From Coriobacteriia bacterium (GTDB taxonomy: Bacteria; Actinomycetota; Coriobacteriia; WRKU01; JAENWW01), in the NCBI GenBank assembly GCA_016649875.1, contig JAENWW010000001.1:158514-222513 (forward strand): a DNA stretch of 64,000 nucleotides, written 5' to 3'. Of this stretch, positions 42,617 to 52,402 are shown one piece after another (positions within the stretch are counted from its first letter, which is position 1; every line of letters starts with the position of its first letter). The position numbers were made by a program, and so were the translations under genes. Below the pieces are notes generated by a model. It was not told the DNA's origin. It made no database searches and saw only the letters and a program-made list of their open reading frames with translations.

Positions 42617-43942
42617 TCAACGTGCTCCTCTGCCCGTAAGTACCACTTTTAACGTTTCCACGACGACTTGAATATCCATACTTACGCTCTGATGGTACAA
42701 ATAAATCAAATCATATTTCAACTTACGGCGCGGCGTAGTCGCATAGCCACCGTTGATTTGGGCAAGTCCCGTAACGCCGGGCTTGATATTGAAACGCTCG
42801 GCATAGCCAGGTATCATCTCGATATACTCGGCGACGAACACAGGTCGCTCAGGTCGAGGACCGATGAAACTCATGGTTCCTTCCAAAATGTTGATGATTT
42901 GCGGAAGTTCGTCTATGCGATAACGTCGCAAGAAACGCCCGACACGTGTGATACGCGGGTCTTCTTCAGAGGCGAGCACGGGTCCTGAAATCGACTCGGC
43001 GTCTTTGCGCATGGTGCGCAATTTATAGATGGTGAAATCGTTTTGTTTGAGACCGACGCGCGTCTGTTTGTAAAAAACCGGACGACCGCTCTCGATCACT
43101 ATTGCAAGCGCGCTCAAAATCCAGGCGGGAGACGTGACGACAGCCACGATAAAAGCGCCTACGATGTCGATGGCTCGCTTCAACCAGCGTTCATAGCGAG
43201 GACGCTGCGCCGATACGAGCCGCATAAGCGGTATGTCACCGACGATGGAATCGATCTCCCCGAAAAATATCTCATACATCTCAGGCACGACGTCGATGGT
43301 CACCCGAATGTCGTTGTTCAGGGTGATGGTCTCCAAAATCTCTCTGATATCGACCGGTTCGGCGACCAAAAGACGGTTTATCTTGCGTTTCTTGAGTTCT
43401 TGCGCCAAAGATTCCTGCGAGCATCCGTCGAGTGCGATGAACCCGATGAACTGCCATCCCCACTTGCTGCGCTCCGTAATCGAGCGAGCCAAATCCCGGG
43501 CAACCGCGTTCGTGCCGAGAATCATCGTACGCTGCACGGGCCAGCGAATAGAAAACGCCCGCAGGAACGCGATACGCCACCCGATGAGAAAGGCAACGTT
43601 GAACAGCCAACTCAAAATAAGCGTCCAACGCGCAAACGTGACGGTGGCCGTTCCCCCGAAGAACGCTACGGCGGCCACGACGACGGCACCGAAGGTCATC
43701 GAAGACACCACCGCGCGCGTCGTGCCCCACGGTGTGTCGATTTGCTCGGGCTCATACAGCCCATAAATCCATCCGCTCGCTAAATAAACGAGCGTCAATA
43801 CCCACCAGATATTGAGATAGGAGGAAAAGTTGAATGCCGGAATGTCGCCTCTGAAGCGGATGAGAAATGCCAGCAAAATCGTCGCATTGACTATAACGGC
43901 ATCGACGATTATCGAAAGGAAGGTGAATCGCATTTTCGACAT
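42617..43942 (-). CDS. initiating undecaprenyl-phosphate sugar phosphotransferase
   Basis: 441 residues. Four to five membrane segments (about 5-140) and a CoA-binding-like domain (RTMILGTNAVARDLARSI) precede a bacterial sugar transferase domain (about 255-441): KRAIDIVGAFIVAVVTSP, PVFYKQTRVGLKQNDFTIYK, LRTMRKDAE, RRYRIDELPQIINILEGTMS and FIGPRPERP. It starts glycan assembly by moving a sugar-1-phosphate onto the lipid carrier. The gene is between a GT4 glycosyltransferase, overlapping by one base, and the ligase-like gene. Confidence 0.9.
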   Translation of the reverse strand: MSKMRFTFLSIIVDAVIVNATILLAFLIRFRGDIPAFNFSSYLNIWWVLTLVYLASGWIYGLYEPEQIDTPWGTTRAVVSSMTFGAVVVAAVAFFGGTATVTFARWTLILSWLFNVAFLIGWRIAFLRAFSIRWPVQRTMILGTNAVARDLARSITERSKWGWQFIGFIALDGCSQESLAQELKKRKINRLLVAEPVDIREILETITLNNDIRVTIDVVPEMYEIFFGEIDSIVGDIPLMRLVSAQRPRYERWLKRAIDIVGAFIVAVVTSPAWILSALAIVIESGRPVFYKQTRVGLKQNDFTIYKLRTMRKDAESISGPVLASEEDPRITRVGRFLRRYRIDELPQIINILEGTMSFIGPRPERPVFVAEYIEMIPGYAERFNIKPGVTGLAQINGGYATTPRRKLKYDLIYLYHQSVSMDIQVVVETLKVVLTGRGAR

Positions 43943-45069
43943 TATCTACGCAACGCTCCCCTATAGACCTCGGATACCTTTTCGACCATTGCATCTATTG
44001 TAAACTCACTGAGAGCCCGACGCTGCGCCTGCTCGCCTAATTTCTTTTTCAACGGTGCATCGAGCAGTATCTCATTGAGACCCACCGCAAGCGCGTGCGA
44101 ACTGCCCACCTCGACCGAAAAGCCAGTCACCCCGTCGAGGTTGGCGTAAGGAACGCCTGATTCGAGCAAAGTCGACACCGTCGGAGTGCCTGCGGCGTGA
44201 GCTTCGATTTGGACTAAGCCGAACGCCTCGGAGGGCAACACGCTGGGAAGCGCGAGAACGTCTGCCGCGTGGTACCACGCGATCAGCTCCTCATCGGCGG
44301 CGTAGTCGATGATGTGAAGCCTGTCGCAAACGCCGAGTTCGCGTGCGCGCTCCTCCATCACAGTTTTGAGCGGACCCGAACCGATGGCGACATACTCGGC
44401 ATCGACGAGCGGCATGGAGTCGATGAGCACCTCGACTCCCTTGTAGTACACGAACCGGCCTACGAACAAGACGATCGGCCGAGCGTCCAGTGAGGCCCGC
44501 AACTCGACCGCTCGTTTTTTCGCCGCCGTGTTATGGGCGATATGCTCGACAGGCAAGCCGAAGTTGACTTGCTCGCATTTGTGCGACCGGCGGGATAGGA
44601 AATCCGAGTATTCGATGAGCTGGGGAGAGCTTGCCATGATACGCGCCGCACCGTCCAAAAACTGCTCAAGATAGGGGCGATACACCGCCAGCGCGAACTT
44701 TTGGCGGACGATATCGGTGTGGTAGGTCACCACATAGGGAGTGTTGAGAAACGCTTTCGAGCGCAACCACTCGAACTCACCATACGGATAGGGGAAATGA
44801 AAGTGGACGATATCGGCTTGCGCGGCATATTTGTCGAGCATGCGCCTGAATTCGAAGCTGACCGGGGTCGACGCTTTCTCGAAGGCTCGCTTGCACCGCA
44901 CCACTTCGACACCGTTGACGGACTCGACAACATGCCTGCCCGATTCGTTGCAGACGAGAACACGCACCTCATGTCCGGCGCGAGCAAGCGCTTCGGCTAA
45001 GTCTCGCACGTGGAATTCGATACCGCCGACATGCGGAGGATAGTATTTATTGACCAAGAGTATCCGCAT
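43942..45069 (-). CDS. GT4-family glycosyltransferase
   Basis: 375 residues with a GT-B fold. The N-terminal MRILLVNKYYPPHVGGIEFH and HFHFPYPYGE belong to the acceptor domain. The C-terminal donor site has LFVGRFVYYKGVEVLIDSM, then PSVLPSEAFGLVQIEAHAAGTP with the family's E-X7-E. It transfers a nucleotide sugar to the growing lipid-linked glycan in the cytoplasm. The substrate is not predictable. Confidence 0.87.
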   Translation of the reverse strand: MRILLVNKYYPPHVGGIEFHVRDLAEALARAGHEVRVLVCNESGRHVVESVNGVEVVRCKRAFEKASTPVSFEFRRMLDKYAAQADIVHFHFPYPYGEFEWLRSKAFLNTPYVVTYHTDIVRQKFALAVYRPYLEQFLDGAARIMASSPQLIEYSDFLSRRSHKCEQVNFGLPVEHIAHNTAAKKRAVELRASLDARPIVLFVGRFVYYKGVEVLIDSMPLVDAEYVAIGSGPLKTVMEERARELGVCDRLHIIDYAADEELIAWYHAADVLALPSVLPSEAFGLVQIEAHAAGTPTVSTLLESGVPYANLDGVTGFSVEVGSSHALAVGLNEILLDAPLKKKLGEQAQRRALSEFTIDAMVEKVSEVYRGALRR

Positions 45070-45084
45070 GCCGCCTCTATCCCC

Positions 45085-46524
45085 TTACAGCGTCTCGATG
45101 AGAGAGGCGCCGGCAGCCAAGAACTCATCGAGAGCCTCTTGCGTGTTCGTTTCGGCATAGACGCGAATCAACGGCTCGGTGCCGCTCGGCCGCAGTAACA
45201 ACCATTCATCATTCGCAAACAGGAATTTGATACCGTCGGTACGAATCGTATCAATCACGGTGCGCCCGGCGATTTTTTCCGGGTCCACCTTATCTTGATT
45301 GGCTACGAAGTTATCTTTGACCGACAGTTCGAGCCGCAAATCGTCACGCCGATAGTACATATATCCGACCTGTGCGACAAGATCGTCGACGAGTTCTTTG
45401 AGCGTCTTAGAACGATGCGCCATCATCTCGGTGAGCAAAAGCGCCATGAGCAGGCCATCGCGTTCGCGCACATGCGAGGGGATGCCGATGCCGCCGCTTT
45501 CCTCGCCACCGATGAGCACATCGCCTTTCAACATTTCGGCGTAAATCCATTTGAAGCCGATCGGCGTGGTGACCACAACGCAGCCGAGAAGCGCGCCGAG
45601 CCTGTCGATGGTCGTCGAGGTCGAAAGCGTCTTTATGATGCGGCCGGAAAGTTTGCGGTCCTCCACGAGGTGCTGGGCGACGAGCGCGATTATGCGGTGA
45701 GGAGATACGAAGGTGCCCTCTTCGTCGATGGCGCCGATGCGGTCGGCGTCTCCGTCGGTGACGAATCCGGCGGCAGCTTTGTTGGCCACCACGACCGTGC
45801 TTGCGGTCTGCGTCCAGGGCGGAATCGGCTCGGGGTGAAGACCGCCGAAGCCGGGATTGAGCTCACCGTGGATTTCGCGCACGTCAACACCGAGTTCGCA
45901 CAGCAGCCGAGACAGATAGGACTGTCCGGCACCGTAGAGCGGATCGACCACGACGCTTAATCCCCCGCGCTTCTCAAGGTAATTCGCTATGTTTTCAGAA
46001 TCGATGAACGCACGCAACGAGTCCAGATACGGGCTCACGAGATCGGTGGTCTCGATGAGTTTTTCATCGAAAACGAAGCTTTCAATCTCTGCGGGAATCT
46101 CCCTGCTGAGTGCGAGAAGCTCCGCCTCGATCTCATCGGTGAACTCGACCGGAGATGCCCCGCCGTCTGACATACGCACCTTGAACCCGAGATATTCGGC
46201 CGGGTTATGGCTGGCCGTGAGTTGGACGCCACCGACGGCACGGGAGTTTTGCGCCACCGAATAGCACAGACCGGGTGTGGGAATGTAGGCATCGCTGAGT
46301 TGTACGCGCAGTCCGCATGAGGCAAGCACCTCGGCTGCCGCGCGCGCGAACGCTCCGGCTTGAAAACGGGTGTCATACCCGACGACGATCGTCGCTGCCG
46401 GCTCCTTTCTCGCCCACACGCGACCCGCCGCCAAAGCGACACGGCGCAAAGAGGCGTACGTGAAATCGGCGCCGATGACCGCTCGCCAACCATCGGTGCC
46501 GAAGTGAATTTCGTTTGATGGCAC
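45085..46524 (-). CDS. phosphoglucomutase/phosphomannomutase family protein
   Basis: 479 residues of the alpha-D-phosphohexomutase family. The active serine is in LTASHNPAEY, the metal loop is TDGDADRIG, the sugar loop is GGEESGGIG, and the phosphate loop is RPSGTEPLIRVY. It interconverts hexose 1- and 6-phosphates, supplying nucleotide sugars for the locus. The GTG start at 46524 shares a base with the upstream TAG and has AAGGA eight bases before it. Confidence 0.9.
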   Translation of the reverse strand: MPSNEIHFGTDGWRAVIGADFTYASLRRVALAAGRVWARKEPAATIVVGYDTRFQAGAFARAAAEVLASCGLRVQLSDAYIPTPGLCYSVAQNSRAVGGVQLTASHNPAEYLGFKVRMSDGGASPVEFTDEIEAELLALSREIPAEIESFVFDEKLIETTDLVSPYLDSLRAFIDSENIANYLEKRGGLSVVVDPLYGAGQSYLSRLLCELGVDVREIHGELNPGFGGLHPEPIPPWTQTASTVVVANKAAAGFVTDGDADRIGAIDEEGTFVSPHRIIALVAQHLVEDRKLSGRIIKTLSTSTTIDRLGALLGCVVVTTPIGFKWIYAEMLKGDVLIGGEESGGIGIPSHVRERDGLLMALLLTEMMAHRSKTLKELVDDLVAQVGYMYYRRDDLRLELSVKDNFVANQDKVDPEKIAGRTVIDTIRTDGIKFLFANDEWLLLRPSGTEPLIRVYAETNTQEALDEFLAAGASLIETL

Positions 46525-47705
46525 TAGCTTTGTCCTTCTGTCAGTTTTTTGAAAAGTTCAATGTAGGAATCCACCATCTGTCGCTCGGTGAATAACTCGC
46601 GCACGCGCTTGCCGCCGGCCTCGCCCATGGCATGGGCGCGTTGCGGGTCGGTGACCAAGTCGCGAATCGCATCGGCCAAAGCGGCCGAATCATCGGGCTC
46701 GACCAAAATACCGGTTTCCCCATCTATGACGACTTCGGGGATTCCGCCGACGTTACTTGCAATCACCGGCTTGTCAAGCGACATCGCCTCAAGCGCGACG
46801 ACTGCGGCAGCCTCGGCGCGAGACGACATGACGGTGATGTCACACGCCGCATACCACGGTGCGATCAGCGGAGCATAGCCGACGATTTGGAAGTCATGCT
46901 CAATACCTTCGCCTTTTGCGTAATCGCGCAAAACATTTTTCTCGGGACCGGAACCGGCCACGAAAAAGTGCGGCTTGAGCACCGGCGCATCAGACGGCCA
47001 CGTGTGCAACATATGGGCGGCCGCCTCGGCCAGTACGTCGATACCTTTCGATGAGTCCATATTTCGGGCCGCACAAAAAATGAGCGGGCGGCGCTTCTCT
47101 TTGACCGTCGACACCGGAATCTTTCCGGCACCGTCCCCAGTCAGGTCGGTCGACGCCTCTTTGAACGCGTCGGCATCGATTCCATTGGGAATCACGGTGA
47201 TGATATCTTTGGGAACGCCATGTCTGACTAAGGCATCGGCCACGGCTTGCGATATGGCGACATAGGCATCGGAACGGTCGCGCTTGACCGTGTCGATGAG
47301 GTCGCGAAACGTCACCTCGACATTCCCGCCGAAAAACTCAACGGGGACATTGGGCATACGTGCGGCGGTATTGACGACTTTGACGTTTGCCGGTGCGGCT
47401 TGGCGAACCAAGAGATTGGTGAAATAGCCGGTACCGCTGATTACGTTGGCATTTATGCGCCATGCGGCATCTTTTATGGCGTGGACGATGGCGGGAGCTC
47501 GAAAACGCGACATGGATATGGCGGTCACATCCGCTCCCGCGTCGATGGCCGCATGCGCGAAACCCGAACCGGCGGCAGCCACGACGGCGACACGTGCGCC
47601 CGAAGCGAGCAGTCCTTTCACGAGAGGAAGGGCGCGCAAACCGTAACGCCCGACGCTGGGACCCGAGAAGTTATTTACGATTACCACACGTAATTTGCTC
47701 GACAT
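46524..47705 (-). CDS. GT4-family glycosyltransferase
   Basis: 393 residues from ATG 47705 with AAAGGG six bases upstream; an ATG six codons earlier has no ribosome site. It has a GT-B fold with an N-terminal VVIVNNFSGPSVGRYGLRAL and donor-site motifs FCAARNMDSSKGIDVLAEAA, VAGSGPEK and SSRAEAAAVVALEAMSLDKPV. It is the first gene of the run pgm, GT4, sugar transferase, ligase, and diverges from a UDP-GlcNAc epimerase gene. Confidence 0.86.
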   Translation of the reverse strand: MSSKLRVVIVNNFSGPSVGRYGLRALPLVKGLLASGARVAVVAAAGSGFAHAAIDAGADVTAISMSRFRAPAIVHAIKDAAWRINANVISGTGYFTNLLVRQAAPANVKVVNTAARMPNVPVEFFGGNVEVTFRDLIDTVKRDRSDAYVAISQAVADALVRHGVPKDIITVIPNGIDADAFKEASTDLTGDGAGKIPVSTVKEKRRPLIFCAARNMDSSKGIDVLAEAAAHMLHTWPSDAPVLKPHFFVAGSGPEKNVLRDYAKGEGIEHDFQIVGYAPLIAPWYAACDITVMSSRAEAAAVVALEAMSLDKPVIASNVGGIPEVVIDGETGILVEPDDSAALADAIRDLVTDPQRAHAMGEAGGKRVRELFTERQMVDSYIELFKKLTEGQS

Positions 47706-47767
47706 CGGCTGCCCTTTCATCATAGAAAACCAGGCCTGTTTATGCAGGCTGTACTCGTGCTATCAGT

Positions 47768-47795
47768 GTAACACTTCTCCCCTGCATGCTAGAAT
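47768..47795 (+). promoter_or_regulatory. candidate promoter of the plus-strand epimerase gene
   Basis: GTAACA (47768-47773) and TAGAAT (47790-47795) are 16 bases apart and would start a transcript about 55 bases ahead of the ATG at 47858, in the 152-base divergent gap. Confidence 0.35.
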
Positions 47796-47857
47796 GGGAA
47801 GAGCTTTCGTTCGACCCATATTTCCTTCGAATCTTCACTCTTCGGGAGTTAGAACTT

Positions 47858-49000
47858 ATGAAAATCATCAGTATCGTCGGTGCACGTCCGAATTTCATGA
47901 AAATCGCTCCGTTTTGTCACGCAATTTCTGCTTCTCCTACGTCCATCGAGCATCTCTTGGTACATACCGGTCAGCACTACGATGACAAAATGAGCGAAGC
48001 CTTTTTCACTTCGCTGTCCATTCCGGCCGCCGACATCAACCTCGGCGTGGGGTCCGGCACCCATGCAGAACAGGTCGGTCGCACGATGATCGCCATCGAA
48101 CGCGTGTTGATCGAAGAACAGCCCGACTGGGTTGTCGTAGTCGGAGATGTGAACGCCACGGCGGCCTGCTCCATAACAGCCAAAAAACTCGGAATCCGCG
48201 TGGCGCATATCGAAGCGGGCCTTCGCAGCCGCGACATGAGTATGCCCGAAGAAATCAACCGACTCGTCACCGACCGAATTTCGGACCTGTTGTTGACGCC
48301 TGATCGTCTGAGCAGCGAAAACTTGATCCGTGAAGGAGTCGACCCTGAATCCATCGTGTTCACCGGCAACATCATGATAGACACGCTTGAATCGCAGCGT
48401 GATAAAGCCGCAAAGCTCGACCTGAATGAAATCATCGACCAAAATAAGCTCGCCGAAGAGAACTCGACGACTGCGCTCGAAGATGGCGGGTACGCCGTCA
48501 TCACGCTGCATCGACCGAGCAATGTCGACTCACCTGAAACGCTGATGCCTCTCGTGCGATTTTTTCTCGACGAAGTCGCTACGGATATGCCACTCGTTTG
48601 GCCGGTGCACCCGCGCACGAAGAAAAACCTGCAAACATTCGGGTTGTGGGATGAATTGGTGGCGCACGATAACATGCTACTCGTAGAACCCTTGGGATAT
48701 CACGATCTGTTGCGTCTCAATATGGGGGCAAAACTGATGTTTACCGATAGCGGAGGTCTGCAGGAAGAATGCTGCGTACTCGGCACCCCATGTCTGACGC
48801 TTCGCTGGAATACCGAGCGTCCCATAACGCTGCGCGAAAACGGCGGGGCAAGCGTGCTTGTGGGCAACGATATATCAAAAATCAGAGCGGAATATCACCA
48901 TACTCTTTCCGCACAACGAACGCCGCTCCGCCCCGAACTGTGGGACGGACATGCCGCCGAGCGCATGGTGGAGGCACTCATCGAAGCAAATACGCGATGA
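47858..49000 (+). CDS. UDP-N-acetylglucosamine 2-epimerase (non-hydrolysing), copy 1
   Basis: 380 residues from ATG 47858, with GGGAG nine bases upstream. It begins MKIISIVGARPNFMKIAP and has VHTGQHYDDKMS, HIEAGLRSRDMSMPEEINR, VHPRTKKNL and FTDSGGLQEECCVLGTPCLTLR. It converts UDP-GlcNAc or a related uronic acid to the manno form. This subtype resembles epimerases that act in ManNAc or ManNAc3NAcA synthesis (WbpI-like), which matches the WbpB/E/D-like genes 1-4 kb away; the exact substrate is inferred. Confidence 0.88.
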   Translation: MKIISIVGARPNFMKIAPFCHAISASPTSIEHLLVHTGQHYDDKMSEAFFTSLSIPAADINLGVGSGTHAEQVGRTMIAIERVLIEEQPDWVVVVGDVNATAACSITAKKLGIRVAHIEAGLRSRDMSMPEEINRLVTDRISDLLLTPDRLSSENLIREGVDPESIVFTGNIMIDTLESQRDKAAKLDLNEIIDQNKLAEENSTTALEDGGYAVITLHRPSNVDSPETLMPLVRFFLDEVATDMPLVWPVHPRTKKNLQTFGLWDELVAHDNMLLVEPLGYHDLLRLNMGAKLMFTDSGGLQEECCVLGTPCLTLRWNTERPITLRENGGASVLVGNDISKIRAEYHHTLSAQRTPLRPELWDGHAAERMVEALIEANTR

Positions 49001-49014
49001 TATGACAAGCCCGA

Positions 49015-50130
49015 TTACTCGCCGGCGATAACCCGTTCATAGACTTCCACGAGTTGATCCACCATGGCCGATAAGGTGTAGCGCTCCTCGACAATGTGCG
49101 CTCCGCGCAAACCGAACTCCCGACATTTCGTTTTATCCTGCTCCAACTCGTTAAGCCTTTCTCCGAGCGCCGAGGGGTTCTTCGGCGGCACAAGCAACCC
49201 CGATGAGTCCTCTTCGACTGCCTCGACGACTCCGCCGACCGCAGTGGACACGACTGCGCAGCCACCTTGCATCGCCTCAAGAACGGAATAGGGAGTCCCT
49301 TCCCCCACCGAGGACAGGGTGAAAATATCGGAGTCCGCGTATGCTCGCGCGAGATTCGGTCTCCCTGGAAGTATCTCGATTTTTCCCGCATAGCTTTTCG
49401 ATTCCACATACGATTGCATCTCGCGCCGAGCCTCGTCTTCGCCCGGGCAGATCATCACGAGTTTGAAATCATAGCCCACCGGTTGTTTGATGGAAGCAAC
49501 CGCATCGATGAGCGTTTTTTGATCTTTTTGAGGATTCAAACGGCCGACATGTAGCACAAGCACATCATCTATAGACAGTCCGAATTCCTTGCGAAACGAA
49601 CCTTTTTCATCTCGGTAGACGGCATCTTTTATCCCGTTGTACACGACCCTGCATCGGCTCTGGTCGAGGATTCGCAATTTTCGTCCGAGCTCTTCATCGG
49701 CACGGCAGGTGACTATGAAATAGGCTGTGTGGGAACACAACCTACGCTCGATGGCCGTTTTAACCGGGGCGAGCATTCCCCTGCCCACGTGTATGCCATG
49801 CAGGGTATACACCACTCGCAGGGAGGCTTGTCGGTCGGCGAGACGGGCAAACATCGCGGCTCTGTGACCATGCGCGTGCACGATATCGGGCTTGAAATCC
49901 TCGATGGCTCTCCGAACAGCCTTCACCCGTGCCGAAGAATATCCCGAGGCAATCGATGCCGGATAATATTTCACGCCCAAATCTTCGGCGACACGCTCCA
50001 AATCTCCCCCGTCGGGGGCGACAAGCGCTACGTCATCCCCGCGTTTCGCCAACTCTGTCATGAGGTCTGCGACATGCTTTTCTCCGCCGCCTTGCAAGGA
50101 GTTCGCAGCTGCCACATGTAAAATTCGCAT
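49015..50130 (-). CDS. GT4-family glycosyltransferase
   Basis: 371 residues from ATG 50130. The N-terminal MRILHVAAANSLQGGGEKH and AHGHRAAMFARL, and the C-terminal LHVGRLNPQKDQKTLIDAVA, LPGRPNLARAYADSDIFTL and SSVGEGTPYSVLEAMQGGCAVV define a standard GT-B retaining glycosyltransferase. Another ATG two codons upstream is closer to GGGG. The gene diverges from the wbpB-like gene. Confidence 0.86.
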   Translation of the reverse strand: MRILHVAAANSLQGGGEKHVADLMTELAKRGDDVALVAPDGGDLERVAEDLGVKYYPASIASGYSSARVKAVRRAIEDFKPDIVHAHGHRAAMFARLADRQASLRVVYTLHGIHVGRGMLAPVKTAIERRLCSHTAYFIVTCRADEELGRKLRILDQSRCRVVYNGIKDAVYRDEKGSFRKEFGLSIDDVLVLHVGRLNPQKDQKTLIDAVASIKQPVGYDFKLVMICPGEDEARREMQSYVESKSYAGKIEILPGRPNLARAYADSDIFTLSSVGEGTPYSVLEAMQGGCAVVSTAVGGVVEAVEEDSSGLLVPPKNPSALGERLNELEQDKTKCREFGLRGAHIVEERYTLSAMVDQLVEVYERVIAGE

Positions 50131-50189
50131 TGTCATTTTTCCCCGCATGGCATCGATAGATACTTCTGTTCGTTTTCAACTGAAAGAAC

Positions 50190-50219
50190 TTGCAAATGTT
50201 ATTCTAGTAACAGTATATC
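50190..50219 (+). promoter_or_regulatory. candidate promoter of the wbpB-like gene
   Basis: TTGCAA (50190-50195) and TATATC (50214-50219) are separated by 18 bases, giving a leader of about 35 bases before the ATG at 50260. Confidence 0.4.
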
Positions 50220-50259
50220 AATGGCGTGAAACATGCCATATTCAATCAATGGAGGAAGC

Positions 50260-51207
50260 ATGTCGAAACTACGCGGCGCAGTAATCGGTGCGGGAAGAAT
50301 GGGACGCAATCATATCCGCATCATGTCTCAACATCCGGATGTCGAAATCGTCGGCGTGGTCGACCCCGACACCGTCCATGCAAAAGAGGTCGCCGCACCT
50401 TGGGGAGCGCCGGTTTTCGCAACAATCGAAGAACTTCCCGAAATCGACGTCGCCATCGTCGTGACACCCACACAGTACCACGCCGATGCGGCACTTAAAT
50501 TGATGGAACGCGGCGTACACCTCCTCATTGAAAAGCCTTTAGCTCAAAACCCGGAAGTGGCGAAACAACTCGTTGAGACGGCGCACGCCAAAGGTCTGAC
50601 GTTGGCAGTTGGTCATGTCGAGCGCTTCAACCCCGCCGTCAGCACCCTGAAGAAACTCTTGCATGAGCCGAAAATGATTCTCATCGAGCGCCTCTCCCCC
50701 TATACCCCTCGCATCAAGGACAGTGTGATTTACGATCTCGCAATACATGACATCGATCTGGCCTGCTGGCTTGCCGGCGGAAACCCGGTAAAGGTCGAAG
50801 CAATCGGAATGAGCGTGTTCAGCGAAACGACCGACGTCGCGACTTCGATCATTCGCTTCGACAGCGGCTGTATCGCAACGCTTCAGACGTCACGCGCAAC
50901 CCAAGACAAAGTTCGTCGTATCAGCGTATCGGAGCCGAACCGTTATATCGTCGCAGACACACTCCGCCAAGATATTGAGATTAAACGTCAGGCAGAAGTG
51001 TCCTACGAGGGCGAGGGCGAAGATCTGGTTTTCGCACAAGCCAGCATCGTCGAAATTCCGACGATCGATCGCGGAGGTGAACCGCTCGCACGCGAACAGG
51101 ATGATTTTTACAAGGCGGTTATAAACAAAACCCGCCCCACCGTTTCGGGCGAGGACGGGCTTCAAGCGGTCACTTTGGTCGAACAAATCGAGCAACTCTG
51201 TAAATAA
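50260..51207 (+). CDS. Gfo/Idh/MocA-family sugar dehydrogenase (WbpB-like)
   Basis: 315 residues from ATG 50260, with GGAGG four bases upstream. The NAD fold reads GAVIGAGRMGRNHIRIM; the family EKP motif is LLIEKPLAQNPEVAK; and GHVERFNPAV and DLAIHDIDLACWL give the catalytic HXXXD-like region. With the neighbouring aminotransferase and acetyltransferase this fits oxidation of the 3-position of UDP-GlcNAc uronic acid, as WbpB/WlbA do. The downstream aminotransferase gene is convergent, 16 bases away. Confidence 0.85.
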   Translation: MSKLRGAVIGAGRMGRNHIRIMSQHPDVEIVGVVDPDTVHAKEVAAPWGAPVFATIEELPEIDVAIVVTPTQYHADAALKLMERGVHLLIEKPLAQNPEVAKQLVETAHAKGLTLAVGHVERFNPAVSTLKKLLHEPKMILIERLSPYTPRIKDSVIYDLAIHDIDLACWLAGGNPVKVEAIGMSVFSETTDVATSIIRFDSGCIATLQTSRATQDKVRRISVSEPNRYIVADTLRQDIEIKRQAEVSYEGEGEDLVFAQASIVEIPTIDRGGEPLAREQDDFYKAVINKTRPTVSGEDGLQAVTLVEQIEQLCK

Positions 51208-51223
51208 TGCCACGAATTAAGTA

Positions 51224-52330
51224 TTATGCGTAAATCTCTTTGAGAGCAGCAACGACTTCGTCTTGCTGCTCTTTTGTTATTCCGGGGTAGCACGGAATTG
51301 CAAATGTCTTGTTCGCAGCATCCTCGGCAACGGGAAGCGAAGGCTTTACCCAGCCCTCCAATTTCTCGAAGCACTCTTGCTCATGAAGCGAAAGCGGATA
51401 GTAAAGCGCTGAACCGATACCGCGCGCTTGTAGCGCCTTCATAGCCTCGGGTGCGGACTGCGACTTCAAAATATACAGGTGATAAACAGGCTCAGCGTAC
51501 GACGCCTCACGAGGAAACTCGATATCGCCGACACCTGCAAGCTGCTCACTATAATAATGCGCGGCGGCACGGCGCTGGTCGTTCCACTCGTCGAGTTTGG
51601 TCAACCTGAGCGAAAGCAAACCTGCTTGCAGCGCATCAAGGCGGGAGTTCACCCCGAAGTCTGAGTGAATGTATTTCTTCGCGCTGCCGTGTGCCGCGAT
51701 GAGGCGACACCTATCGGCGATTTCTTGACTGTCTGTCGTAATGCATCCACCGTCTCCGCCGCAACCGAGATTCTTGGTGGGGAAAAAGCTGAAAGCGGCC
51801 GCATCTGCAAGCGAACCGGCTTTTTTCCCTTTATAGGTCGCGCCCATCGCCTGGCATGCATCTTCAACGACGAACAAACCATGTTCTTTTGCCAGTGCAT
51901 TGATGGCATCCATATCGACGCACTGTCCATAAATATGCACCGGTAGAATCGCTTTCGTGCGCTCGGTTATCGCAGCACGAACCTTCTCAGGATCGATATT
52001 ATAGGTACCCGGTTCGATGTCGACCATAACGGGTCGCGCGCCCATATGCTGTATCGCTTCAAGCGTGGCGAAAAATGTCCACGGCGTCGTGATGACTTCA
52101 TCGCCATGACTGATTCCCATGGCCTCGAGTATCAAAAAGAGCGCATCGGTCCCGTTCGCACACGCAATGCAATGTTTGACGCCGACATATTCTTCAAGGT
52201 CGCGTTCGAGTTGAGATACCCTGGGTCCACCGATATATGCGGCATGCGACATGACGTCGGTCCACAGCGCATCCGACTCTTCTTTAAGTTCGAAATATTG
52301 GTTCGTGAGATCTAAAAGCGGTACACCCAT
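51224..52330 (-). CDS. DegT/DnrJ/EryC1-family aminotransferase (WbpE-like)
   Basis: 368 residues. A PLP aminotransferase with the family start MGVPLLDLTNQY, the cofactor loop CANGTDALFLIL, VEDACQAMGATYKGKKAG and the Schiff-base lysine in FSFFPTKNLGCGGDGG. C-terminal YHLYILKS and GIGSALYYPLSLHEQ are typical of sugar aminotransferases that make 3-amino sugars. It would install the amino group on the 3-keto uronic acid made by the WbpB-like enzyme. Confidence 0.88.
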   Translation of the reverse strand: MGVPLLDLTNQYFELKEESDALWTDVMSHAAYIGGPRVSQLERDLEEYVGVKHCIACANGTDALFLILEAMGISHGDEVITTPWTFFATLEAIQHMGARPVMVDIEPGTYNIDPEKVRAAITERTKAILPVHIYGQCVDMDAINALAKEHGLFVVEDACQAMGATYKGKKAGSLADAAAFSFFPTKNLGCGGDGGCITTDSQEIADRCRLIAAHGSAKKYIHSDFGVNSRLDALQAGLLSLRLTKLDEWNDQRRAAAHYYSEQLAGVGDIEFPREASYAEPVYHLYILKSQSAPEAMKALQARGIGSALYYPLSLHEQECFEKLEGWVKPSLPVAEDAANKTFAIPCYPGITKEQQDEVVAALKEIYA

Positions 52331-52402
52331 GATTGCTCCTCGGCTAAACTGACAACGTAAAATATCATATTGACTACTTAATGATAATACTTCAAATACA
52401 TT